Assembly (NCBI RefSeq): GCF_000797465.1
Contig: NZ_JSWG01000011.1
Location: forward strand, 62,001 to 126,000
Source of the DNA: Psychroserpens jangbogonensis
Lineage (GTDB): Bacteria > Bacteroidota > Bacteroidia > Flavobacteriales > Flavobacteriaceae
Direction of reading: 5' to 3'
Length of the DNA stretch: 64,000 bases
How positions within the stretch are numbered: position 1 is the stretch's first letter; every line of letters starts with the position of its first letter. A model generated the notes under the pieces. The model was given only the letters and a program-made list of their open reading frames with translations. It was not told the DNA's origin and ran no database searches. The translations under genes and the position numbers were made by a program. This document shows positions 1 through 8,868 of this stretch, in pieces.

Positions 1-1823
1 GGCATCATGAAAATCTGATTGTAATATGGATCTTCAACATCTTGAATAAGTCTAAACTGAAGAGGTTTATTATTTAAAAAATTACTATTTAAAGACTTAT
101 AATTATCTCTAAGATTAAACTCAGGAATTGTATTATCGTAGTTTAAAGCAAACTTTGTGTTTCCTTCTCTTGGAATGGTAAGGGTTTTACTTTCGTTTAT
201 GTTTTCTATCCAAGTTTTGGTAATAATAGAATCATTATCAAGAGTAAATAATGACACTGGTACACTATTATCTCTTTTGTTTCTTATCGTTAGTGTTATA
301 GAATCTTCAGTAGCTTTGACATCTTTAATTTTGAAATCAATCTTTTTTCGAGAATTGATATAATCGGTAAAAAACCAATCGACATCTTTGTCTGTGTTTT
401 TCTTAAGTAGATTTTCGAATTCTTTTGATGATGTAATTTCTAGTTTTTCATCTGAAAGGAATTGACTAATAGTAGATTCAATAGTATTGCCATTTACAAA
501 ATCATCTAAATATCGTAAACCAACACCAGCTTTGTATTTACTAGCAATATTTGAATTGAATTTTAAGAGAGAATCTTTTGAAGTTGTCAATGGTTGATCT
601 CTGTTCGTTCTAGCCATTTGCATATAGAACATAACAAACTGGTCATTGTATTTTAAATCTGCAGCATGAAACGATCTAATTCCCCAAACACTTGCTAGTG
701 TACCAATCATTTTGGTGTCAGGATAAAACTCTTCAATATACTTCATTAAGTAATAAATCTGAATCCCTTCTTTAATCCAATAATCTTTTCTTGGGTTGAC
801 TAAAAGCGTGTTATCTAAGTAATTTTTAAGCGCAGTTTTTAATAATTTTAGTTCATATTGAAAACTATCAGGAAAAGGCCTAATAAAATCAGGTAGTTGA
901 TTTAAGCCATACAAAGGATCTTTTTTATAATCACTCTTTGTAATCAATAATCGCTCGTGAGGATAATCCCCAAGGTTTTTGGTAATATAACGTGTTATTT
1001 TGTCTGTAATTAGAGCTTTTTCTTCTCCAGGAATGTCTTTACTATTTATATCTGAAACGATATTAAAATCATCAGTTTGAACATATTTAAACTCAGAAAA
1101 TCTAACCAATACAAATGTAGTATTAACTCTGTTCTCTCCGTATAATTTTATGATTTGTTCGTTGTTTGTCTGTTGTATATCACTAGTGTTCAATTCAGAA
1201 ATAAACGTATATCCTAAAGGAAATTTAATTTCAAAATTGAGGTTTGCTTTTGGAGTATAAAGGTCATCTAGATTTTTGTTACTATATATCTGCCATTTGT
1301 CATCGTAAACGGCAGGAGTAAGGTACCAATATTTTAAACTTAACTCTTTGTTTTCGCTAATACCATAACCAGTAAAGGTGTCGTCAGGCAATACTAAATT
1401 ATAGGTTAAGTTGAGCTCATATTTTTGATTCGGTAAAAGCGATGAGTTTAGTTCTACTTTTACGATATCTGGATGTTCTACTAAATTACTAAAATTTAAG
1501 TTGTCACCTGTGTTGTCTTTCAAAGTAGTGATTGTGGTATAGCCACGTTGCTCACTCTTTGCAAGATGTACCTTAAGGCTAAATTCTTCTTCAAAACGTT
1601 TTGCTAAAGGTGTTTTTTTTGTTGAATAAGCATTATTCCAATCATTAAGATAAATGACATTTAAGGCGTCGTCACTCGTGTTATGATAAATAATCTTTTG
1701 TTGTATGTGAATGGTCTTGTTCTCTATATCAAAATCAGCTTTTAGATCAATAGAATTTTGACCAAAACCAACAGTATACAAGCACAAACTAAATGCAATA
1801 AAAAGGGATTGTTTTAATTTCAA
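1..1823 (-). CDS. M1-like (gluzincin-fold) peptidase homologue, C-terminus cut by window edge
   Basis: The frame reads without a stop from a TTG at 1823 to the window edge (about 607 codons). It opens with a signal peptide ending near FGQ and continues with an all-beta N-domain followed by a helical domain of peptidase M1 type. The WIKEG block near residues 349-353 matches the WLxEG segment holding the third zinc ligand. The place where HExxH should stand, 19-23 residues upstream, reads KTALK (329-333), and the GAMEN-equivalent reads YGLNQ (305-309). Zinc binding is therefore unlikely in the usual form. The TTG overlaps the TGA of the upstream gene, so translation is probably coupled. Family placement is inferred from fold-level similarity; activity is unknown and may be lost. 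Confidence 0.7.
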   Translation of the reverse strand, partial: MKLKQSLFIAFSLCLYTVGFGQNSIDLKADFDIENKTIHIQQKIIYHNTSDDALNVIYLNDWNNAYSTKKTPLAKRFEEEFSLKVHLAKSEQRGYTTITTLKDNTGDNLNFSNLVEHPDIVKVELNSSLLPNQKYELNLTYNLVLPDDTFTGYGISENKELSLKYWYLTPAVYDDKWQIYSNKNLDDLYTPKANLNFEIKFPLGYTFISELNTSDIQQTNNEQIIKLYGENRVNTTFVLVRFSEFKYVQTDDFNIVSDINSKDIPGEEKALITDKITRYITKNLGDYPHERLLITKSDYKKDPLYGLNQLPDFIRPFPDSFQYELKLLKTALKNYLDNTLLVNPRKDYWIKEGIQIYYLMKYIEEFYPDTKMIGTLASVWGIRSFHAADLKYNDQFVMFYMQMARTNRDQPLTTSKDSLLKFNSNIASKYKAGVGLRYLDDFVNGNTIESTISQFLSDEKLEITSSKEFENLLKKNTDKDVDWFFTDYINSRKKIDFKIKDVKATEDSITLTIRNKRDNSVPVSLFTLDNDSIITKTWIENINESKTLTIPREGNTKFALNYDNTIPEFNLRDNYKSLNSNFLNNKPLQFRLIQDVEDPYYNQIFMM

Positions 1824-3088
1824 TGTGCTATAATGAATTTTAATGGTTTATCTTGAAATTCTTGTGTTGTGATGTAATATATACCATTTGCCATAGATGA
1901 CATGTTTTCTTCTATATATAACGAATTTTTAACATTAATTGTTTTAATAACTTGCCCTAAACTATTGTTAATAGTCAGCGTTTTTAATTGAGCTAAGGGA
2001 TTCAGTTTTAGTCTTAACACATCGCTAATAACATTAGAACCTGCGAATTGAATTGCAGTTATGGTTGTGAACTCTTTTAAGGATAAAGTTTGATTAGTCT
2101 GTAATTCTAGTGTAACTGGAAGATGATCACTAAAATTGTGTAACGCATTTCTTATAAATGATGAATAATCAGCACCAGAACAATCTGATGAGTTGATAGC
2201 TTGATTATAGCATTGTACATTGGCGTTATTTCCAAAGACTTTATATGTGTTTTCTACAAATTTAATTTCAGGATTTGTCTCCATGTTTTCTGAGGTCATG
2301 ATAAAATCAAATCGATCATCAAACCCTCCTGTCGCTCCGCCAAAACCAGTTTGTGTTCTGGTAGATTGCGTCATCACATCAATATAATTTGTGTTGTTAT
2401 GCCAGCTTCCAATTTGGTCCGCAGGATCTATAAAATCAATATTATTGTTGTTGTCAGAATCTATGAGTTCTTGAAATGCAGCTTCAGAACTCGTATATAC
2501 ATTGAAGTCTCCAGCTAGAACCACATTGCTATCTGAAGGTAAAGTGTCGAGATATGCAATTAAATCTTCAACCATTTGAAAACGAAGTGCTTGATTTTCT
2601 GTTCCACTAGATGCTTTTAAATGACAAACGATAAAATCAATAAACACAGGATTTGTATCAACTTCAAGTGAATTGATTTTCATTCTATAATGATTGAAAT
2701 CCCTAAAAATACTCGTTACAATACTTTGGCTATCTAATATAAACTTTGAACTATCGTAGTAAATGAAATTCTGAAGATCATTTTGGTTACCAAGGTTATC
2801 ATCAGAAGTATTCAATTCAAATGTTGCACTTTGGTAATTTGGATTTAAAAACTCCAACGTACTCATTATGGTATTTGCACCACTTATATTATTGAGTTCA
2901 CACACCATAAATATATCTGGTCTATAATCGTCTAAAACTAATTCTAAATATTGTAAACGATTAGGGACTGCATCTTCTAAGGGGAAATTTAAAACGTTAT
3001 AAAACATTAATTTAAAATTCTCCTGTGCATGCAATCCTTTAAATGCAAAGATGCAAAGCATCAATACCAAACATATTTTCTTTTTCAT
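1820..3088 (-). CDS. Secreted endonuclease/exonuclease/phosphatase-family protein with T9SS type A sorting domain
   Basis: The protein has about 422 residues. The chosen ATG at 3088 starts a clean signal peptide (MKKKICLVL..., cleaved after HAQ); an in-frame start 18 nt upstream would add six residues before it. The catalytic blocks of the EEP (DNase I-like) superfamily are present in order: FYNVLNF, VCELNN (metal-binding Glu), VCHLKA, AGDFNVY (Asp/Asn) and the C-terminal SDHLPV (Asp-His pair). The last 75 residues form a type A Por secretion domain ending in a GIYYITT-like strand, so the enzyme should be exported across the outer membrane and anchored or released. It is likely a secreted nuclease or phosphodiesterase; the substrate cannot be told. 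It sits between the LOG gene and the M1-like gene on the same strand. Confidence 0.85.
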   Translation of the reverse strand: MKKKICLVLMLCIFAFKGLHAQENFKLMFYNVLNFPLEDAVPNRLQYLELVLDDYRPDIFMVCELNNISGANTIMSTLEFLNPNYQSATFELNTSDDNLGNQNDLQNFIYYDSSKFILDSQSIVTSIFRDFNHYRMKINSLEVDTNPVFIDFIVCHLKASSGTENQALRFQMVEDLIAYLDTLPSDSNVVLAGDFNVYTSSEAAFQELIDSDNNNNIDFIDPADQIGSWHNNTNYIDVMTQSTRTQTGFGGATGGFDDRFDFIMTSENMETNPEIKFVENTYKVFGNNANVQCYNQAINSSDCSGADYSSFIRNALHNFSDHLPVTLELQTNQTLSLKEFTTITAIQFAGSNVISDVLRLKLNPLAQLKTLTINNSLGQVIKTINVKNSLYIEENMSSMANGIYYITTQEFQDKPLKFIIAH

Positions 3089-3115
3089 AGCTGTATTAAA
3101 AAGCAAATGTCTGTT

Positions 3116-3802
3116 TTAGAAATTCGGACTTAGTCCAGATTCCTTATAGAAACTATCTAAAATACTTATAACTTCATCTGCAGTATCTACCACATGAATT
3201 AAGTCTAAATCCTTCGGACTAATATTTTTTTCTTCTAACAAAGTTGATTTTACCCAATCCATTAAGCCTCCCCAAAAATCGGATCCAACTAAGATGATAG
3301 GGAATTTTTCAATTTTATTAGTTTGGATTAAAGTCATAGCTTCAAAGAGTTCGTCTAAAGTTCCAAAACCTCCAGGCATAACCACGAATCCTTGTGAATA
3401 CTTAACAAACATTACTTTTCTAACGAAAAAGTAATCAAAATCTAAGCTTTTATCTGCATCAATATACGGATTATCATGTTGCTCAAAAGGCAATTCAATA
3501 TTAAGACCTACAGAAGTTCCTCCTGCAATATGGGCACCTTTATTACCAGCTTCCATGATTCCTGGTCCACCACCTGTAATGACACCATATCCATGTTCTA
3601 CGATTCTTGTTGCTACTTGTTCTGTGAGTTTATAATATTTGTGATCTGGCTTTGTTCTTGCAGATCCAAAAATAGAAACACAAGGTCCAATTTTACTAAG
3701 CTTTTCGTAACCACTTACGAATTCACCCATAATTTTAAAAATGGCCCATGAGTCGTTGGTTTTAATTTCATTCCAACCTTTTACATTTTGTTCTTTTCTC
3801 AT
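3116..3802 (-). CDS. LOG-family nucleotide 5'-monophosphate phosphoribohydrolase (TIGR00730)
   Basis: This 228-residue Rossmann-fold protein carries the LOG hallmarks: FGSART near residue 45, GGGPGIMEAGNKGAH near 78-92, and PGGFGTLDE near 143-151, which supplies the nucleotide-binding and catalytic Glu. Family members release ribose 5-phosphate from nucleoside monophosphates, including cytokinin ribotides. The length is typical. It follows uvrA by 30 nt on the same strand and precedes the EEP gene by 27 nt, so it is probably co-transcribed. A role in nucleotide salvage is more plausible than cytokinin synthesis in this organism, but this is inference. Confidence 0.9.
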   Translation of the reverse strand: MRKEQNVKGWNEIKTNDSWAIFKIMGEFVSGYEKLSKIGPCVSIFGSARTKPDHKYYKLTEQVATRIVEHGYGVITGGGPGIMEAGNKGAHIAGGTSVGLNIELPFEQHDNPYIDADKSLDFDYFFVRKVMFVKYSQGFVVMPGGFGTLDELFEAMTLIQTNKIEKFPIILVGSDFWGGLMDWVKSTLLEEKNISPKDLDLIHVVDTADEVISILDSFYKESGLSPNF

Positions 3803-3832
3803 TTGTATTCTTATTAATTTTAAGTCAACCGG

Positions 3833-6664
3833 CTAATTTAATTCTTTTTTCAAGAATTTAGCAGTGTAACTCTTTTTATCTTTAATTATCTCTTCTGGAG
3901 TTCCTTTGGCTACTATGTTTCCTCCACCTTGTCCGCCTTCGTAACCAATATCAATAATGTAGTCTGCCATTTTAATAACATCTAAGTTATGCTCAATGAT
4001 TAAGACCGTATTGCCTTTATCAACTAACTTAATTAGAACTAACATTAGGACTCTAATATCTTCAAAATGTAATCCTGTTGTTGGTTCATCAAGAATATAG
4101 AAGGTATTTCCTGTATCTCTTTTACTGAGTTCTGTTGCGAGTTTTATACGTTGTGCTTCTCCTCCAGAAAGTGTTGTGCTTTGCTGACCAAGAGTTATAT
4201 ATCCTAAACCAACATCTACAATGGTTTTTAATTTTTTATGAATTTTCGGAATGTGTTCAAAGAAGTTAACGGCGTCATTCATAGTCATGTCCAATACATC
4301 ACTAATCGATTTTCCTTTGTAGCGAATCTCTAAGGTTTCTCTATTGAATCGTTTGCCTTGGCAAGTTTCACATTCGACATATACGTCTGGAAGGAAATTC
4401 ATTTCAATGACACGTAAACCACCACCTTGACAGGTTTCACATCGACCACCTTTTACATTGAAACTAAATCGACCAGGTTTATAACCACGAATCAAAGCTT
4501 CAGGAATCTTTGCAAACAAACTTCTTATTTCGCTAAAAGTTCCAGTATAAGTAGCAGGATTACTTCTAGGAGTTCTACCAATAGGAGATTGGTTTATATC
4601 AATCACTTTATCAATATGCTCCAAACCTTTAATGCTTTTGTAAGGCATTGGTACTTTCACACCATTAAAATAATGCGCATTCATAATTGGGTAAAGCGTC
4701 TCATTAATAAGTGTTGATTTTCCACTACCTGAAACACCAGTAACTCCAATCATTTTTCCTAAAGGAAGCGTTACAGATACATTCTTTAAATTGTTACCTG
4801 TGCACCCTTTAAGTTCAATTTTTTTGCCATTTCCTTTGCGTCGCTTCTTTGGTACAGGAATTTTTTTTGTTCCGTTAAGGTAATCAGCTGTTAAAGTATC
4901 ATGAGTTAATAATTCTTCAGGAGAACCGATGCTAATAATTTCTCCACCATATTTTCCTGCCTTCGGTCCAATATCAATAACATAATCGGCACGTTCTATC
5001 ATGTCTTTATCATGTTCAACAACAATAACAGAATTTCCAATATCTCGAAGAGCGACCAGTGAGTTTATTAATTTTTCATTATCACGTTGATGTAAACCAA
5101 TACTAGGTTCGTCTAAAATATAAAGAACACCAACTAACTGAGAGCCAATTTGAGTGGCAAGCCTAATACGTTGCGCTTCTCCACCTGATAGTGATTTTGA
5201 ACTTCTATTAAGTGATAAATAATCTAAACCAACATCTAATAAAAATTTAGACCTTGTTTTTATCTCTTTTATAATTTCTTCAGCAATTTTAAACTGTTTC
5301 TCTGAAAGGTGGTTTTCTAAATCTTCAAACCAAGCAGAGAAATCAATAATGTCTTTTTGTGCAAGTTCAGCAATACTTAGTCCGTTAACTTTAAAATATA
5401 AAGACTCTTTTCTTAGTCTAGATCCTTTGCAAGTTGGACAAGATACTTTGTCCATATAGTCTTTTGCCCAACGTTTTAGTGATGTCGTTTCAGCATTTTT
5501 ATACTGACTTTCGATAAAATTGGCAACACCTTCAAATTCTATATTATAATCACGAGTTACACCTAAAGTTTTACTTTCTACGGAAAACTTATCGTTTCCA
5601 CCATACATAATCATTTGTTTGGCTTCAGAAGGAATGCCTTTGAATGGATCAGTCAAATTAAAATTAAAGCGCTGTGCTATGGTTTCAAATTGCTTAAAAA
5701 TCCAACTATTTTTTTCCGAACCATGAGGTGCTAAAGCACCAGCCTTAATAGACAAACTATTATCAGGAACAATTTTATTTTCGTTGACTTGGTATAAAGT
5801 TCCAATACCGTTACACGTTTGGCAAGCACCTTTTGGAGAGTTGAATGAAAAGTTATTAGGTTCTGGATTTGGATATGAAATACCAGAAGAAGGACACATG
5901 AGATTACGACTAAAATAACGAACCTCTTCCGTATCGTGATCGAGAATCATTAATACGTCGTCACCATGATACATCGCAGTATTTATAGTTTCAGAAAGAC
6001 GTTTATCATTATCTGCAGTGTCATCAATTTTAAGTCTGTCGATGACGATTTCTATTTCATGCGTTTTGTAACGATCGAGCTTCATTCCTTTTACTAGATC
6101 ACGAACGTCACCATCGGCTCTTACTTTTACAAAACCTTGCTTTGCAATTTGTTCAAAAAGTTCACGATAGTGACCTTTTCTAGAGCGAATAATAGGAGAG
6201 AGGACATTAATGCGTTTACCTTTATAGCTCTCTTTGATAAGGTCTTTTATTTGCTCATCACTGTAGCTTACCATTTTTTCTCCAGTATTATAACTATAAG
6301 CGTCACTTGCGCGAGCATAGAGCAGACGTAAGAAATCATAAATTTCTGTAATAGTACCAACAGTAGATCGAGGTGATTTACTTGTTGTTTTTTGTTCAAT
6401 TGCAATTACAGGAGATAAGCCATCAATTTTATCTACATCAGGACGTTCTAAACCACCCAAAAATTGTCGAGCATAGGCAGAAAACGTTTCAATATAACGA
6501 CGCTGACCTTCGGCATAAATAGTATCAAAGGCTAAAGAAGATTTTCCGCTTCCAGATAAACCAGTTATAACAACTAATTGTTCACGTGGAATGGAAACAT
6601 CAATATTTTTTAAGTTATGCACTCTGGCACCTTTGACCTCGATGAATTCGTGGAATTTGCTCAT
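3833..6664 (-). CDS. uvrA: Excinuclease ABC subunit A
   Basis: At 943 residues it has the full UvrA length and both ATPase halves. Walker A motifs are GLSGSGKSS near residue 34 and GVSGSGKST in the C-half; signature motifs are LSGGEAQRIRLATQIG and LSGGEAQRIKLATELS. UvrA scans DNA for bulky lesions with UvrB in nucleotide excision repair. One oddity: the first zinc module starts CPSSG instead of CPxC, so one of four cysteine ligands is serine, while the later CETCQGGG...CETCQG module is intact. I recall similar CPTT/CPTS variants in other Bacteroidota, so it is probably lineage-wide. It is the first gene of a four-gene minus-strand run. Confidence 0.97.
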   Translation of the reverse strand: MSKFHEFIEVKGARVHNLKNIDVSIPREQLVVITGLSGSGKSSLAFDTIYAEGQRRYIETFSAYARQFLGGLERPDVDKIDGLSPVIAIEQKTTSKSPRSTVGTITEIYDFLRLLYARASDAYSYNTGEKMVSYSDEQIKDLIKESYKGKRINVLSPIIRSRKGHYRELFEQIAKQGFVKVRADGDVRDLVKGMKLDRYKTHEIEIVIDRLKIDDTADNDKRLSETINTAMYHGDDVLMILDHDTEEVRYFSRNLMCPSSGISYPNPEPNNFSFNSPKGACQTCNGIGTLYQVNENKIVPDNSLSIKAGALAPHGSEKNSWIFKQFETIAQRFNFNLTDPFKGIPSEAKQMIMYGGNDKFSVESKTLGVTRDYNIEFEGVANFIESQYKNAETTSLKRWAKDYMDKVSCPTCKGSRLRKESLYFKVNGLSIAELAQKDIIDFSAWFEDLENHLSEKQFKIAEEIIKEIKTRSKFLLDVGLDYLSLNRSSKSLSGGEAQRIRLATQIGSQLVGVLYILDEPSIGLHQRDNEKLINSLVALRDIGNSVIVVEHDKDMIERADYVIDIGPKAGKYGGEIISIGSPEELLTHDTLTADYLNGTKKIPVPKKRRKGNGKKIELKGCTGNNLKNVSVTLPLGKMIGVTGVSGSGKSTLINETLYPIMNAHYFNGVKVPMPYKSIKGLEHIDKVIDINQSPIGRTPRSNPATYTGTFSEIRSLFAKIPEALIRGYKPGRFSFNVKGGRCETCQGGGLRVIEMNFLPDVYVECETCQGKRFNRETLEIRYKGKSISDVLDMTMNDAVNFFEHIPKIHKKLKTIVDVGLGYITLGQQSTTLSGGEAQRIKLATELSKRDTGNTFYILDEPTTGLHFEDIRVLMLVLIKLVDKGNTVLIIEHNLDVIKMADYIIDIGYEGGQGGGNIVAKGTPEEIIKDKKSYTAKFLKKELN

Positions 6665-6679
6665 AAATAATCCTGAAAA

Positions 6680-6710
6680 TGTGAGTTTTGCTCACAAAGT
6701 TGCAAAGGTA
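6680..6710 (-). promoter_or_regulatory. Predicted uvrA promoter (-7 box) with adjacent short palindrome
   Basis: On the minus strand TACCTTTG (6710-6703) matches the Bacteroidota -7 box TAnnTTTG; the -33 element is weak (TTTCG around 6730-6734). Just downstream, at the expected transcript start, lies TGTGAG-N5-CTCACA (6680-6696), a 6-bp inverted repeat that could be a 5'-terminal RNA hairpin or a repressor site. The uvrA start codon follows 16 nt later. Confidence 0.5.
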
Positions 6711-6831
6711 CTTAATTTAGCAATAAAATCGAAATATGGATCATTTAGAGTTTTGTTAAATTAGGGATTCTGCCAAAGTTTTTAAGACGATGTTCGTTTT
6801 CTTTTATTAATTTAGTTGCTAAAGCTAAACC

Positions 6832-7284
6832 ATGCATCTAACAGAAGACATCAAAGACTATATTAATAAGAGTGTTTTGTGTTGGCTTGCGACAGTATCT
6901 TCAGATCAAATCCCAAACGTTTCACCAAAAGAAATCTTTGACTGTTATGAACCTGAAAGTATTATTATAGCCAATATTGCATCACCTCAAACGGTTCGTA
7001 ATATCAAACAAAATTCTAATGTTTGTGTGAGTTTTATTGATATTCTCGTTCAGAAAGGATTTCAAATTAAAGGTAAAGCTGAAATCGTTAGTAAAGCACA
7101 TTCGGAATTCTCAGCAATGGAACAGAAATTAACCAAAATGACTAGAGGACTATTTCCGTTTGCAAGCATTACAAAAATTAGTATTCAGGAAGTAAAGACC
7201 ATCATTGCACCTAAATGTCTGCTTTATCCAGAAACAACAGAAGAACAACAAATAGAAAGCGCTAAAAAAGCTTATGGCTTTTAA
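6832..7284 (+). CDS. Pyridoxamine 5'-phosphate oxidase-family (FMN-binding split barrel) protein
   Basis: This 150-residue protein has the short PNPOx-like split-barrel pattern: an N-terminal LCWLATVSSDQIPNVSPKE strand pair, then SIIIANIASPQTVRNIKQN and VCVSFIDILVQKGFQIKGKAEIV. Such proteins bind FMN or F420 and act as small oxidoreductases, or only bind flavin. The catalytic residues of true PdxH are not evident, and PdxH proteins are longer (about 210 residues), so this is not assigned as pyridoxine biosynthesis. It diverges from uvrA and lies 30 nt upstream of the cyclophilin gene. Confidence 0.8.
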   Translation: MHLTEDIKDYINKSVLCWLATVSSDQIPNVSPKEIFDCYEPESIIIANIASPQTVRNIKQNSNVCVSFIDILVQKGFQIKGKAEIVSKAHSEFSAMEQKLTKMTRGLFPFASITKISIQEVKTIIAPKCLLYPETTEEQQIESAKKAYGF

Positions 7285-7314
7285 AAAACTAAACTGTATT
7301 AAATCAAATTAATA

Positions 7315-8133
7315 ATGAAGACGAATCTAAAAATTACGTTTGTAATAGTATTAAGCTTATTGTTTTTAAGTTATAATTCTGGGGCTACTTCAGAAGATAG
7401 AACAATAGTTGAAATGAAGACCAATTATGGTACAATGGTTCTTGAACTTTACAATGAAACCCCTTTACATCGAGATAATTTTATAAAGTTAGTTAATGAC
7501 AAAGCATACGATAGCTTGCTGTTTCATCGTGTGATAGAAAGTTTTATGATTCAAGGTGGTGATCCAGATAGTCGACATGCAAAATCTGGTGTTCTTTTGG
7601 GTGAAGGAGATTTGAAGTATTCGGTTAATGCAGAATTTAGACCAGATTTGTTTCATAAAAAAGGCGCTTTATCTATGGCTAGATCAGAAACACTTGGAAG
7701 AGTTTCTAGTGCAATGCAATTTTTTATAGTTCAAGGAAAAATCTATAACGATAGTCTTTTAGATGTATCAGATTCTAGAATAAATAAAATGTTAGCGAGA
7801 CATTATTTATTAAACCAACCAGCGAATGAAACGTTATGGACAGCCTTAAAAAAGGCAGAAGAAGATGAAGCTAAGTATAAGGTTTTGAATGACAGTGTTA
7901 ATGTTATGGTTGAGTCTTTTACAGATTTTGAAACTTATAGCATTCCGCAAACACAACGTGAGATTTATAAAACAATAGGAGGGACGCCTCATTTAGATCA
8001 AAATTATACGGTTTTCGGACAAGTTATTGAGGGATTAGATATTGTAGATTCAATAGCCAAAGTAAAAAAGGATAAATGGGATCGACCAATATCTGATGTT
8101 ATTATACTTTCGGTTCGGTTAAAAACGAATTAA
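7315..8133 (+). CDS. Exported cyclophilin-type peptidyl-prolyl isomerase
   Basis: The 272-residue protein starts with a signal peptide (about 24 residues). The cyclophilin fold follows: TNYGTMVLELYNETPLHRDNF, the catalytic-loop FHRVIESFMIQGGDP, and SAMQFFIVQGK. Then comes an insertion of about 75 residues, rich in Lys/Glu and likely helical, before the closing VFGQVIEGLDIVDSIA block. PPIases speed proline isomerisation during folding of exported proteins; location is periplasm or membrane periphery. The insertion in the last third is unusual compared with compact cyclophilins of about 165 residues. Confidence 0.9.
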   Translation: MKTNLKITFVIVLSLLFLSYNSGATSEDRTIVEMKTNYGTMVLELYNETPLHRDNFIKLVNDKAYDSLLFHRVIESFMIQGGDPDSRHAKSGVLLGEGDLKYSVNAEFRPDLFHKKGALSMARSETLGRVSSAMQFFIVQGKIYNDSLLDVSDSRINKMLARHYLLNQPANETLWTALKKAEEDEAKYKVLNDSVNVMVESFTDFETYSIPQTQREIYKTIGGTPHLDQNYTVFGQVIEGLDIVDSIAKVKKDKWDRPISDVIILSVRLKTN

Positions 8134-8203
8134 GGTAATTATGGCAAGCTCGTTTCCATATTAATTTATATTTTAGTTGAGCAGTAATCAATAAATTAAA
8201 TAG

Positions 8204-8731
8204 ATGAAATTATTAGGTATAGGATCAAGAATAAATCACTCAGAATACGGTAAAGGTGTTGTCACTAATGTCACGTCAAAACATTATTGGGTTACATTTA
8301 TTGATAACGGATTAGAAACTATTGAGCTAGATAGTGAATTTGAAGTTATTGAAGCTGCGGAAGACGAAGTAGATACGGTCAGCTTTTATGAAGTAGAGAG
8401 TAGTCTGGTTCAAATTCTAAAAAAATGGAGTGATGCAACTGAAGTTGTTTCTATTGCAGATAAATGGAAAGGGGGAAAATTGATTTTAGAACCAACAGAT
8501 ACTAGTTTACAGAGTAAAGAAATTCCTATTGATGGGTTTTTCCATAAGATTACCATGGTTAGAGATCGATTACGAGTTATGGAACAGAAAATTAACTCCA
8601 GCAAGAATCTTGATGAACAAGAAAAAATAGAACTTCAACAATATATTACAAGGAGTTACGGAAGTTTAACCACATTTAATGTGCTATTTAAACTGAAAAC
8701 TCAACAGTTCACAGGGCAGAAGAGCTCATAA
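8204..8731 (+). CDS. Conserved hypothetical protein with KOW/SH3-like N-terminus
   Basis: I do not recognise a named family for this 175-residue soluble protein. The N-terminus (GIGSRINHSEYGKGVVTNV...YWVTFIDNG) has the pattern of a small SH3-like barrel, as in the VxHxxFGxGxV repeat at the C-terminus of UvrD/Rep-type and Smr-associated proteins. The rest is mixed alpha/beta, ending with helices (residues 115-165). There is no signal peptide or membrane segment. It stands alone with 70 nt upstream and 130 nt downstream. A nucleic-acid or protein-binding role is a guess from the N-terminal pattern only. Confidence 0.7.
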   Translation: MKLLGIGSRINHSEYGKGVVTNVTSKHYWVTFIDNGLETIELDSEFEVIEAAEDEVDTVSFYEVESSLVQILKKWSDATEVVSIADKWKGGKLILEPTDTSLQSKEIPIDGFFHKITMVRDRLRVMEQKINSSKNLDEQEKIELQQYITRSYGSLTTFNVLFKLKTQQFTGQKSS

Positions 8732-8788
8732 TATTAGTATTTCATTTTTTGTTTTTGAAAGCACTGTTTTTAGAAAACATGGATTTTA

Positions 8789-8820
8789 TTTGGAAAATTC
8801 TAAAATGTAAAGTATATTTG
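8789..8820 (+). promoter_or_regulatory. Predicted Bacteroidota sigma-A promoter for the membrane protein/XRE pair
   Basis: TTTG at 8789-8792, a 20-nt spacer, then TATATTTG at 8813-8820 gives a textbook -33/-7 pair. The start codon of the downstream gene is at 8869, leaving a leader of about 42 nt. Confidence 0.65.
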
Positions 8821-8868
8821 TCATATAGTAAAGATAATTTTACTTAATATAAAAGATACTTGTCAATT

